NCBI RefSeq assembly: GCF_015864825.1
Contig: NZ_JADYWL010000005.1
Coordinates: 62,001-126,000 of the forward strand
Reading direction: 5' to 3'
Length of the DNA: 64,000 nucleotides
DNA from: Psychrobacter sp. NZS113
Lineage (GTDB): Bacteria; Pseudomonadota; Gammaproteobacteria; Pseudomonadales; Moraxellaceae
Made by a program: the position numbers and the translations under genes. Below are positions 8,905-17,344 of the stretch, one piece after another (the first letter of the stretch is position 1; each line of letters starts with the position of its first letter). The notes beneath the pieces were generated by a model that ran no database searches, was not told the origin of the DNA, and worked only from the letters and a program-made list of their open reading frames with translations.

Positions 8905-9876
8905 ATGGTCATGAATCCGTATCATATTTTCAAAATCGTGCCATTGTCTGTATTGCAGATGCTGGCACGTTTTGTTGCGTGGGTGATTATAAAGATACCC
9001 AGCTTGAGTATTATGCGTACTGTCAGTACCAACATGGCGCTGATTGCCCCTGATTTATCTACTACGCAAAAACAAGCCTTAACCAAAGAAATTATTTATC
9101 ATCAGTGTTTAACTAGCATTGAGTCTATTAAGAGTTGGGCGATGCCTCCTGAGTGGAGTATCGCTCAAATTCGTGACGTCCATAATAAAGACATTTTATT
9201 AGAAGGGCTGGCTAGTCCTAACGGCATGCTAGCAATCGTCCCACATCTCGGTACATGGGAAATGATGAATGCTTGGCTCAACCAATTTGGTTCGCCGACC
9301 ATTATGTATAAGCCCGTTAAAGGCAATATTACCAATAACTTTGTCTTGCAAGGTCGTTCACGGCTCAATGCCACTTTGGTCCCTACTGATGGTAGCGGCG
9401 TCAAAGCTGTCTTTAAAACCCTTAAGAAAGGTGGTTTTAGTATTGTGCTTCCTGATCATGTGCCAGACCCATCGGGCGGTGTGGTTGTACCTTTTTTTGG
9501 GGTAGAAACACTGACCAGTACGCTGGCCTCAAAACTCGCTAGCAAAACCAAATGTGCGCTAGTCGGTATATCGTGTATTCGCCGTGAAGACGGCCGTGGG
9601 TTTGATATCTATTGTTATACGCTCGATGACCCAGCACTTTATGACCGCAATGCCGAAACTGCTGCTCATGCGCTAAATCAAGCCATGCAACAGATGATTG
9701 AGAGCAAATGTAGTCATTACATGTGGGGCTATCGACGCTTCAAACGTATTCCCACATTGGGAAATCCTTATAACGCCAGTGAAGAAAACTTGGCAAAATT
9801 TATTCATCATAATAAGCAATCTATCCATCACGATCGTAACGCTAGTGATACGGTAAAATCCAATAGCCATGAGTAA
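8905..9876 (+). CDS. Lysophospholipid/lipid A acyltransferase (LpxL/LpxM family)
   Basis: A 323-residue member of the late lipid A acyltransferase family. The catalytic HX4E motif is HLGTWE (His114 to Glu119), followed by the conserved LPDHVPDPSGGV and VPFFG segments. The N-terminus (residues about 8-38) is hydrophobic and probably tethers it to the inner membrane. These enzymes move an acyl chain from acyl-ACP to Kdo2-lipid A. Two ATGs six bases apart (8905, 8911) are possible starts. It lies 62 bases after aspS and opens the surface-glycan region, which fits a role in LOS. Which position it acylates cannot be told. Confidence 0.87.
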   Translation: MVMNPYHIFKIVPLSVLQMLARFVAWVIIKIPSLSIMRTVSTNMALIAPDLSTTQKQALTKEIIYHQCLTSIESIKSWAMPPEWSIAQIRDVHNKDILLEGLASPNGMLAIVPHLGTWEMMNAWLNQFGSPTIMYKPVKGNITNNFVLQGRSRLNATLVPTDGSGVKAVFKTLKKGGFSIVLPDHVPDPSGGVVVPFFGVETLTSTLASKLASKTKCALVGISCIRREDGRGFDIYCYTLDDPALYDRNAETAAHALNQAMQQMIESKCSHYMWGYRRFKRIPTLGNPYNASEENLAKFIHHNKQSIHHDRNASDTVKSNSHE

Positions 9877-10004
9877 TAACCGTACAATCAATTAAGCGTT
9901 TAGAGAGGTTTTGAATCGTAGTCGTGCTAGTATTGGCTAAATTTTATATTTTTATACCCTTTATTTTATTAACTATTTTTTATTGACATCAATATGAGTG
10001 CATT

Positions 10005-10805
10005 ATGGCAACTGACGTAACGAATACCTCATCGACAGACCAAGCGAAAGCAAAGCTCAACATTGCTGATCAGCGTTATGTTATCTGTATGAAATGGGGT
10101 GATAAATACGGTCCTGAATACGTCAATCGCCTCTATAATATGGTCAGCCGCCACCTTACCTTAGACTTTCAAATGGTCTGCCTCACCGATGATAGTACGG
10201 GCATTGATCCTGCTATTACTTGCCATCCTATCCCAGAGATGGATCTGCCAGCGGGTCCTGAGCGTGGCTGGAAAAAGCTCACAACGTTTAAACCAGAGCT
10301 GTATAACCTCAAAGGCGTTGCGCTGTTTCTAGACATCGATATTGTGATTGTCGATAATATCGATGCTTTTTTCACTTATGAAGCTGCGCATAGAGACAGT
10401 GTGGTGATTATTCGTGATTGGAAAAAGCCATGGCGGATGATTGGTAACAGCTCCGTGTATCGCTTTAACATTGGTATGGGCACTTATCCTGATTTGCTTG
10501 CAAATTTTGAACGTAACTTCGATACCATTCGTCAGCAAGTACGCCACGAGCAAGCTTATTTATCCAACTATTTGCGTGAGCATCATCATTTAGAGTATTG
10601 GGATAAAACTTGGTGTGTCAGCTTCAAATACCAATGCATTGCCCCTATTCCATTTAATTTCGTGCGTACACCTACTCTGCCTGATAACGCAAAGATTGTT
10701 ATCTTCCATGGAGAGATTAATCCGCCAGATGCCATCAACGGTAGTGGCGGCAAATGGTATCGTCATGTGAAGCCAAGCCCTTGGCTTAAAGATTATTGGA
10801 AATAA
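10005..10805 (+). CDS. Putative glycosyltransferase, DxD type (paralogue of 20663-21499)
   Basis: A 266-residue cytoplasmic protein. It carries a YVICMKWGDKYGPEYVNRLY opening, then CLTDD, then a DxD-type nucleotide-sugar and metal site FLDIDIVIVD (Asp110, Asp112). The layout matches GT8-like transferases. The gene at 20663-21499 on the opposite strand has the same blocks (ICIKWGTKYGADY, CFTDDTT, FVDLDVIIVD, a closing WxxxYWK), so the two are paralogues at the two ends of the glycan cluster. It presumably adds a sugar to LOS or another glycan. Donor and acceptor are unknown. Confidence 0.75.
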   Translation: MATDVTNTSSTDQAKAKLNIADQRYVICMKWGDKYGPEYVNRLYNMVSRHLTLDFQMVCLTDDSTGIDPAITCHPIPEMDLPAGPERGWKKLTTFKPELYNLKGVALFLDIDIVIVDNIDAFFTYEAAHRDSVVIIRDWKKPWRMIGNSSVYRFNIGMGTYPDLLANFERNFDTIRQQVRHEQAYLSNYLREHHHLEYWDKTWCVSFKYQCIAPIPFNFVRTPTLPDNAKIVIFHGEINPPDAINGSGGKWYRHVKPSPWLKDYWK

Positions 10806-10894
10806 ACGTTTAGCGGTATTTAAATGCTTTACAGATAATTTGAAGGTGATGCGGTACGATATAAGACAGGCAAAGTCAACTACTGGAAAATAGT

Positions 10895-11752
10895 ATGGCG
10901 CTATATTTGAGATTACCTGCTACTGCTGGGTTCAATATTGATAATGAACTCATCGTTATCAATGCTTTTAATGCCAATGACCCAGAGCAAAGCCTGCGTG
11001 GAAAAGACGTTAGCATTATTGCCTCAGGTCCATCTATACAGCAGATGCCGTTATCTGAGCTACTAGATACGCCTATTATTTTCGTCAATGGCAGCATCAG
11101 CCTTATTGGTCAGCATCATTTTTCCGATATCGTTGGTTACGTCATTAGTGATGCGCGATTTATCAATCATCAGCCTGAAATTTTACGGCAGTACTATACT
11201 GGCCAACCTCTATATGCGACGCTAGCCGTCTTTGAAGCGATGGCAACGGCGCATCCTGATATCATGCGAACTTACCATCATGCCATGCGTGTGCTGTATC
11301 CAGTAGACAGACCATGGGGCGTCAAATCAAATAAGCTGTCTTTTAGTAAGCTTATTTTTAAGAAAAAACGACTAAATAAAAGAATGCCTTTATCATACTT
11401 TATAAATAATCCAAACTTTATTATTGACGGTAATTATAAAGCGGCTGATATTGGCGTATCTCTTAATATTACTCATGGATTTGTAGAAGCAGGTACGGTC
11501 GCTTATGTGGCTGCCCAGTTGGCTTTTTCCCGTCAGGTTACTAGCATCCATCTCTACGGTATTGACTTACTCAACAGCAAACAACCACGGTTTTATGAAC
11601 ATAAAAACAATAGTGCGCCAAGTATGCTTAGTAACGTCATGAATGAGCGCATTGTGCCTTCATTTAACTTATTAGGCAGAACTTATCAATCGCATGGCGT
11701 CCCTGTCATTAATCATTCTCCTGTCTCCAAATCATTATTTAACACTTTCTGA
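10895..11752 (+). CDS. WaaZ/RfaZ-like LPS core biosynthesis protein
   Basis: A 285-residue protein. The segment VSIIASGPSIQQMPLSELL (residues 39-57) followed by FVNGS (63-67), and later LYGIDLLNSKQPRFYE, resemble E. coli WaaZ as I recall it (an SGPTSQKTPLS block, an AVNGSV block and a DLTGSCPRFYDE block). WaaZ affects addition of a third Kdo to the inner core. The SGPS and YGIDL blocks are also typical of the broader CstI-like fold. It follows the first glycosyltransferase by 89 bases on the same strand. The family call is from remembered motifs and is moderately sure; exact activity is unknown. Confidence 0.62.
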   Translation: MALYLRLPATAGFNIDNELIVINAFNANDPEQSLRGKDVSIIASGPSIQQMPLSELLDTPIIFVNGSISLIGQHHFSDIVGYVISDARFINHQPEILRQYYTGQPLYATLAVFEAMATAHPDIMRTYHHAMRVLYPVDRPWGVKSNKLSFSKLIFKKKRLNKRMPLSYFINNPNFIIDGNYKAADIGVSLNITHGFVEAGTVAYVAAQLAFSRQVTSIHLYGIDLLNSKQPRFYEHKNNSAPSMLSNVMNERIVPSFNLLGRTYQSHGVPVINHSPVSKSLFNTF

Positions 11753-11806
11753 TTAATGACTTCTAATTGACTGCTTTTACTTAAAAACTCCTAATACTCG
11801 TAGACT

Positions 11807-12928
11807 CTAATTTTCATCCAAACTTAGCACAGATCCAAACGCTAAGTACTGACATGCAATATTTTTAGGCAATAGTTGATGGTTAAGCGGTACTATATAA
11901 CGTGTAAGATTGTCTATTACATAATCAATGAGTATGGCCAATCCATCAATATCACCGACAGCTATCAAGTTTTTAGTAGGTAATAGCTCTCTTGGACCAA
12001 AGGGACAATCGGTACTAATTACCGGTACTCCCAAAGCTTGCGCTTCTACGATGACATAGCCAAAACCCTCAAACTTAGAGGTTAGTACCATAAATGCTGC
12101 TGAAGCAATCAGCGGATAAGGGTTTATCTGAAAACCTAGAAATTTAACGCAATCGCTAATATCAAGTTGCAAAGCTAACTGTTTGATTTCTGCTTCAAGC
12201 TTACCTTTACCCACCAGCACCAATGGCAACTTTCGCTTTGTTTTAGCATAAGCCTGTAGCAAGTCTCGATGACCTTTCATACTGTCAAATGAGGCTACAT
12301 GGATAATATACCCTTTATCTATTAAGCCAAACTGTTCGATACGTGGTCTCTGTGCCGCGTTGCTACTGATGCTAGCAACATCACATGGGTTGTAGATTGT
12401 CGTGGTTTTGGTAATCTGGCCAATCAGAGATATTAAATCTTGCCGCGCCCCTTCACTCACACAGCTACAAGCATGCGTGCCATAGATCATTTTTAGATGA
12501 TTAATAGTCTGTACTGGAGCCTCTAATAACTGATGCTGAAACTGCTTAGATAGCGCCGTATGTACTACATTCACAATATTTGGTAACTGGCTATATGCCA
12601 TAATCCAGTTTATTTTATAGATGTTAGCGAGTATTAAATCTGGCGTCCCTATTCGGCTAAACACATAATGATCGATACGCCTAGCGACTGCCTCATAAGC
12701 TTTAGATTGCGTGGATGTTGGCTCGATATTTTGCTCAGAGAATACCTCAGTATATGGCACTATATGATAGTGAACACGAGAATCTAATAGCATGTCCTGC
12801 GTCTCTTCCAAGCATAGTATATGAACACGATAGCCCATCGCTGCATAAGCGCTTGCCAATGTGGTAACCATACGCTCAGCACCCCGACCTTCAAGCGCCT
12901 TTAAAATAAATAGAATAATAGGTGGCAT
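11807..12928 (-). CDS. GT4-family glycosyltransferase
   Basis: A 373-residue GT-B glycosyltransferase of family 4. The N-terminal acceptor domain has LKALEGRGAERMVTTLA. The C-terminal donor domain has IIHVASFDSMKGHRDLL, LVLVGKGKLEAEIKQL, LTSKFEGFGYVIVEAQALG and STDCPFGPRELL, with the EX7E-type Glu pair in the last blocks. It runs against the preceding and following genes. It is a more distant relative of the tandem pair at 17341-19621, sharing the GGGAERVV-like start and the CPxGPxELLP block. Probably builds LOS or capsule sugar chains at the inner membrane; the sugar is unknown. Confidence 0.88.
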   Translation of the reverse strand: MPPIILFILKALEGRGAERMVTTLASAYAAMGYRVHILCLEETQDMLLDSRVHYHIVPYTEVFSEQNIEPTSTQSKAYEAVARRIDHYVFSRIGTPDLILANIYKINWIMAYSQLPNIVNVVHTALSKQFQHQLLEAPVQTINHLKMIYGTHACSCVSEGARQDLISLIGQITKTTTIYNPCDVASISSNAAQRPRIEQFGLIDKGYIIHVASFDSMKGHRDLLQAYAKTKRKLPLVLVGKGKLEAEIKQLALQLDISDCVKFLGFQINPYPLIASAAFMVLTSKFEGFGYVIVEAQALGVPVISTDCPFGPRELLPTKNLIAVGDIDGLAILIDYVIDNLTRYIVPLNHQLLPKNIACQYLAFGSVLSLDEN

Positions 12929-13238
12929 TAATGTCTCAGCTTAATTACGTGGAGATATAGATATAACAGATCTGTCAAATAAGTGTATCAGTAGTCATAA
13001 TTATTGCAGCGTTCTGAGTTTATATGCTAGTCTCACCTACCTTTAAGCCGCTGTTTTGACTTATTGAAGTATAAGCGTGATTTGGTTATCCGCCCATAGT
13101 AAAATCGTGATCAATGTTTATTGTATAAGTCAGTTAAACCTTGCCAATAGTAATGGCCGTAAATATCATAGCTAAACTGATGTGGCTATGAACAATATTA
13201 GCGTATAAAAACGTGTTCACAAAAAAATAGGATCAGTC
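12929..13238. other. Divergent intergenic region inside the glycan cluster
   Basis: These 310 AT-rich bases lie between the divergent GT4 and Stealth genes and should contain both promoters. No JUMPstart or ops element (GGCGGTAGC) was seen. No small gene, tRNA or strong hairpin is evident. Confidence 0.5.
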
Positions 13239-14246
13239 ATGAAGCAGCCTGACGAGAAAACTTTAGACGTTGTCATTGCTTGGGTAGATGGCGCAGACCC
13301 CATCCTCAAACAAAAAAGAGAACGTTATAAATCAGAGAAAACAGTGGCTTCAGATGCAATAACGGCCACTCGTTTCGCTAGTGACGATGAGATATACTAT
13401 AATGTCGCTTCTATCATCAAATACGTGCCTTTTTGCCGCCACATATATATTGTCACGGACCAACAACAACCAGCATTCATCGATGAATTCGCCAAGCAAA
13501 ATATATGTTCTGTGGACAAAATACGTATTGTCGATCATAAAGAGATATTCTCGGGTTATGAGGAGTTTTTACCGACATTTAATACCCGCTCAATTGAGAC
13601 CATGATATGGAATATTAAAGAATTGTCTGACTATTTTATCTATATGAACGATGATTTCTTTTTTAATCAGCCAGTGACGATAGGTGACTTTTTGGATGGT
13701 GACAATCTTATCATTCATGGCCAATGGCGCAAAAGTGCAGCTGTAAATGCTAAGCTAAATTTTCGAAAATCTCGCTTTAAATTATTTGGAACGCCGATAC
13801 AGCCAAGACATACTGTAGCGCAAATGTTGAGTGCTAAAATAATTGGTATGGATCAGTTTTTTGAGATCCATCATTATCCTCATATTGTCGACAGAAATAT
13901 TTTAAAAACCCATTTGTTAAGTCATCCTCAGTTATTGACAGAACAAATAAAATACAAGTTCAGAGATGTTGCCCAAGTGAACCCCATAACCTTGATGAAT
14001 CATCTGAAAATTCAAAAAGATGAAGCGAAGTTAAAACCAAACACCTCTATCAACTACCTGAAGAATGACAATAGCGTAGAGAACTTTATCATTGACTTAG
14101 AAGACGAAACTATTAAATATGGCTGTATTCAAAGTTTGGATCTTCTTGAACCAGATTTACAAAAAAGAGTCAGCCAAGCCATGAAGTATAAACTCGGGGC
14201 TTATCTACCCACCTCTGTGGCTACAAGCACCAGCGAGCAAACCTAA
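13239..14246 (+). CDS. Stealth-family sugar-phosphate transferase (capsule/LOS)
   Basis: A 335-residue protein with the conserved regions of Stealth proteins: CR1 DVVIAWVDGADP (about residues 10-21), CR2 with RHIYIVTDQQQP (67-78), and the FIYMNDDFFF block (133-142) in CR3. Stealth enzymes transfer sugar-1-phosphates to make phosphodiester-linked glycans (for example meningococcal capsule polymerases and GlcNAc-1-phosphotransferase). An AGGA ribosome site lies six bases before the ATG. It sits just upstream of ugd and the uronic acid epimerase gene, so a phosphodiester plus uronic acid glycan is a fair inference. Bacterial relatives are often transferred horizontally, and the region appears AT-rich. 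Confidence 0.87.
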   Translation: MKQPDEKTLDVVIAWVDGADPILKQKRERYKSEKTVASDAITATRFASDDEIYYNVASIIKYVPFCRHIYIVTDQQQPAFIDEFAKQNICSVDKIRIVDHKEIFSGYEEFLPTFNTRSIETMIWNIKELSDYFIYMNDDFFFNQPVTIGDFLDGDNLIIHGQWRKSAAVNAKLNFRKSRFKLFGTPIQPRHTVAQMLSAKIIGMDQFFEIHHYPHIVDRNILKTHLLSHPQLLTEQIKYKFRDVAQVNPITLMNHLKIQKDEAKLKPNTSINYLKNDNSVENFIIDLEDETIKYGCIQSLDLLEPDLQKRVSQAMKYKLGAYLPTSVATSTSEQT

Positions 14247-14333
14247 ACTAATCTAGCCCAAGCTTGAACTCTTACCATCAGTGCCCAATCTTGGTATAAA
14301 ACAATAAAAGCTTAAAAATTATTTGGATATATT

Positions 14334-15500
14334 ATGAAAATAGCAGTAGTAGGTACAGGTTATGTCGGCCTATCAAATGCAATGCTGCTAGCACAGCATA
14401 ATGACGTTATTGCAGTGGATATCGTCCCTGAAAAAATCGACCTATTAAATGCAAAGCAGTCCCCTATTGAAGATACGGACATTGAAGACTTTTTATCCAA
14501 TAAAAATCTAAATTTTTCTGCAACACTTGACGCGAAAACAGCTTATCAGGATGCTGACTTTATCATTATAGCCACGCCAACCGACTATGATGTTAAAACC
14601 AATTACTTTAACACGTCAACTGTAGAAGCCGTGATTGAGCAAGTGCTGTTGGTAAATCAGCAAGCAACTATTATCATAAAATCTACCGTGCCAGTAGGAT
14701 ATACGGCAGATATTAGAAAACGTTATGCGACTGACCGCATTATTTTTTCGCCTGAGTTTTTACGAGAAGGCCAAGCCCTACACGATAATCTATATCCTTC
14801 TAGAATCATTGTGGGTGAGCAGTCGGAGCAAGCAACGGTATTCGCAAATTTATTACTTGAAGGCGCAATTAAAAAAGAAGTACCTCTCCTTTTTGTAGCA
14901 TCAACCGAAGCCGAGGCAATCAAATTATTCTCTAATACGTATCTTGCTATGCGCGTAGCCTATTTCAATGAACTCGACACGTATGCACAGACATTTGGAC
15001 TAGATACCAAGCAAATCATTGAAGGTATTGGTTTAGACCCGCGTATAGGCAATCATTATAACAATCCATCATTTGGCTATGGTGGTTATTGCCTACCTAA
15101 GGATACTAAGCAACTATTGGCCAATTATGATGAAGTACCAAGCAACCTCATCAAAGCGATTGTTGACTCCAATAGAACCCGTAAAGATTTTATTGCTGAC
15201 AAAATTATTGATAAGAAACCAAAAATAGTCGGCATACATAGATTGGTTATGAAAAGTGGCTCAGACAATTTTAGAGCTTCCGCAATTCAAGGTATTATGA
15301 AGCGTATTAAAGCAAAGGGCATCGAGGTTGTCGTATACGAGCCTGTATTAGAAGAAAAAGAGTTTTTTAATTCACGAGTAATTAAAGACTTAGAAGCTTT
15401 TAAATCAATGAGTGATGTAATTGTTGCCAACCGCTTATCTGCTGATATAAAAGATGTAGCAGATAAAGTGTTCACTAGAGACTTATTTGGGAGCGATTAA
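14334..15500 (+). CDS. ugd: UDP-glucose 6-dehydrogenase
   Basis: A 388-residue enzyme that oxidises UDP-glucose to UDP-glucuronate with two NAD+. The Rossmann motif VGTGYVG is at residues 6-12, the catalytic cysteine in [11 protein letters not shown] is Cys253, and [11 protein letters not shown] and [13 protein letters not shown] are intact. Length and wording are strikingly close to the E. coli K-12 enzyme as I recall it, also 388 residues and ending in TRDLFGSD. The stop codon overlaps the start of the next gene by one base (TAATG), so the two are translationally coupled. It supplies uronic acids for the glycan cluster. Confidence 0.96.
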   Translation: MKIAVVGTGYVGLSNAMLLAQHNDVIAVDIVPEKIDLLNAKQSPIEDTDIEDFLSNKNLNFSATLDAKTAYQDADFIIIATPTDYDVKTNYFNTSTVEAVIEQVLLVNQQATIIIKSTVPVGYTADIRKRYATDRIIFSPEFLREGQALHDNLYPSRIIVGEQSEQATVFANLLLEGAIKKEVPLLFVASTEAEAIKLFSNTYLAMRVAYFNELDTYAQTFGLDTKQIIEGIGLDPRIGNHYNNPSFGYGGYCLPKDTKQLLANYDEVPSNLIKAIVDSNRTRKDFIADKIIDKKPKIVGIHRLVMKSGSDNFRASAIQGIMKRIKAKGIEVVVYEPVLEEKEFFNSRVIKDLEAFKSMSDVIVANRLSADIKDVADKVFTRDLFGSD

Positions 15501-16513
15501 TGAGAGTTTTAATCACTGGAGCAGCAGGATTTATTGGCTTTCACTTAATAAACACACTGTTGATGGCAAATATTGGTAATGACAATTGTTCGATTGTAGG
15601 CATTGATAACCTCAACGACTATTATGACATAGGCCTAAAAGAAGAACGTTTGGGCATACTCAGCGAACACATAGCGGCTACAGCATTTACGTTTATTCAA
15701 TTAGACTTGGCTGACCGCGAGGCCATGTCAACTCTCTTTTCAGATTATCAGTTCGACGTGGTTATTAACTTAGGTGCCCAAGCGGGTGTACGCTACTCTA
15801 TTGAAAACCCGAATGCCTATGTTGATTCTAATGTAGTCGGATTTGTAAATGTGCTCGAAGGCTGTCGCCATAACAAAGTAAAGCATCTGATTTATGCCAG
15901 CTCTAGCTCTGTCTATGGTATGAATACCAAGCAGCCTTTCACCACCACTGACTGTGTTGACTTCCCTATCAGCCTATATGCAGCCACTAAGAAATCTAAT
16001 GAACTGATGGCGCACAGCTACAGCCACTTGTATAACATTCCGACCACAGGGTTACGATTTTTCACCGTTTATGGGCCTTATGGCAGACCAGACATGGCAT
16101 ATTTTTCTTTTACCAAAAAAATACTGGCAGGTGAAACAATCGATGTATTCAACAATGGTGAGATGCAACGTGACTTCACTTATATTGATGATATTATTAA
16201 AGGCATTGTGCAGATAATGAATAAATTGCCAGCGCCACAGAAATCAACGGTTACCACAGCTACCGCGCCTTATAAGATTTATAATATCGGCAATAATCAG
16301 CCCATTACTTTACGTCGATTTATCACAGCTATTGAAAGTGCCTGCGGTAAAAAAGCGGAAGAAAACTTGCTGCCTATGCAAGCAGGCGATGTGCCAATCA
16401 CTTATGCCAATATAGATGCTTTGGTAGAAGATATTGGTTTTAAACCCAATACCAGTATTGAAGACGGCATCGAAAAGTTTGTCACTTGGTATAAGCAATA
16501 CTACTCATACTAA
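15500..16513 (+). CDS. UDP-glucuronate 4-epimerase (extended SDR)
   Basis: A 337-residue extended SDR epimerase. The NAD-binding GAAGFIG is at residues 7-13, AQAGVRYSI at 93-101, SSSSVYG at 134-140, and the catalytic YAATK pair is Tyr160 and Lys164. The AGVRYSIENPNAYVDSN and FTVYGPYGRPDMA blocks are typical of UDP-glucuronate 4-epimerases (CapI/LspL/Gla type) rather than GalE. The enzyme would turn the product of the overlapping ugd gene into UDP-galacturonate for LOS or capsule. C4 epimerisation of another UDP-sugar cannot be fully excluded. Confidence 0.88.
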   Translation: MRVLITGAAGFIGFHLINTLLMANIGNDNCSIVGIDNLNDYYDIGLKEERLGILSEHIAATAFTFIQLDLADREAMSTLFSDYQFDVVINLGAQAGVRYSIENPNAYVDSNVVGFVNVLEGCRHNKVKHLIYASSSSVYGMNTKQPFTTTDCVDFPISLYAATKKSNELMAHSYSHLYNIPTTGLRFFTVYGPYGRPDMAYFSFTKKILAGETIDVFNNGEMQRDFTYIDDIIKGIVQIMNKLPAPQKSTVTTATAPYKIYNIGNNQPITLRRFITAIESACGKKAEENLLPMQAGDVPITYANIDALVEDIGFKPNTSIEDGIEKFVTWYKQYYSY

Positions 16514-16576
16514 TATCAGTGGTAATGCCAAAATTTAACGGCTACTTTTGTTTTTTGCTCGAAGGATTTTAATAAC

Positions 16577-17344
16577 ATGACCACATCATCAAACTGGCAA
16601 AGAAAACTGCTATTAGTATTTCGCAGTGAAAAAAGATTGAATGCGGGTAAGATTTTCAAAAATTATGATGGCAAAAGTTTTAACGAGATGAAAGCAACCA
16701 CAATTACTGAGTCACTGTGCGATATTGAAGCACTAACAGATGAACGTAAAAGTACAGACTTAGAGACCCATCTAAATAATCTAAAGTATCAATCATTGGG
16801 TGATTCTGAGCTCTGTTTTTATCACAATACACTGGTTATATTGATGCGTCGTAAATACAAGATAGATAAAACCTTTGCTGAATTTGAGAGACTTTGGGAG
16901 GCAGAAAGCGATTATCTATTAGAGCATCTCTCATTACGCTGGATTGTTTCAGCTTGCGATACTTTCATCGACTATTCAGATGACACTAGTAGAGCTGCAA
17001 TTCTGATGAATGTCATTACTCTAATGAATACGCTGAGAGTGCATGAGACCAAAAGCTTTTTACAGTTGAGTGCTAATACTGAGGCTATGCCACTACTGGA
17101 TGAAAAAACTGAAAAACTTTATGCTGGGGATTTACCACTATATGACGGACTTACCTATTTTCGTATAGGTACGGACGATAGCTTAAGAAATATGCGCAAA
17201 CGCTATAGTAAATTCCTTAAAGTCGACAAATTAGCGACAACGATACTATTGGATGTATTCGAAAAACTACAAAACAATCAAAGTGCATTTGCCACGCTAC
17301 GGCAATTACACAGAGATGATTGGTCTAAATGGTGGTTGGACTAG
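16577..17344 (+). CDS. Hypothetical protein in glycan cluster (unrecognised)
   Basis: I do not recognise this 255-residue protein. It has no signal peptide, no clear membrane segment and no nucleotide-sugar motif. It looks mainly helical and charged, with cysteines scattered (CDIEAL, ELCFYH, SACDTF) and a tryptophan-rich end (DDWSKWWLD). It follows the epimerase gene by 63 bases in the same direction, so it is probably the last gene of the Stealth-ugd-epimerase operon. Its final four bases overlap the end of the opposing GT4 gene. A role in making, regulating or modifying the glycan is inferred from position only. Confidence 0.75.
   Translation: MTTSSNWQRKLLLVFRSEKRLNAGKIFKNYDGKSFNEMKATTITESLCDIEALTDERKSTDLETHLNNLKYQSLGDSELCFYHNTLVILMRRKYKIDKTFAEFERLWEAESDYLLEHLSLRWIVSACDTFIDYSDDTSRAAILMNVITLMNTLRVHETKSFLQLSANTEAMPLLDEKTEKLYAGDLPLYDGLTYFRIGTDDSLRNMRKRYSKFLKVDKLATTILLDVFEKLQNNQSAFATLRQLHRDDWSKWWLD

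Noticed and set aside
12929..13238. JUMPstart/ops antitermination element for the glycan operon
   Set aside because: No GGCGGTAGC-like sequence was found in this spacer or in the other glycan-cluster spacers.
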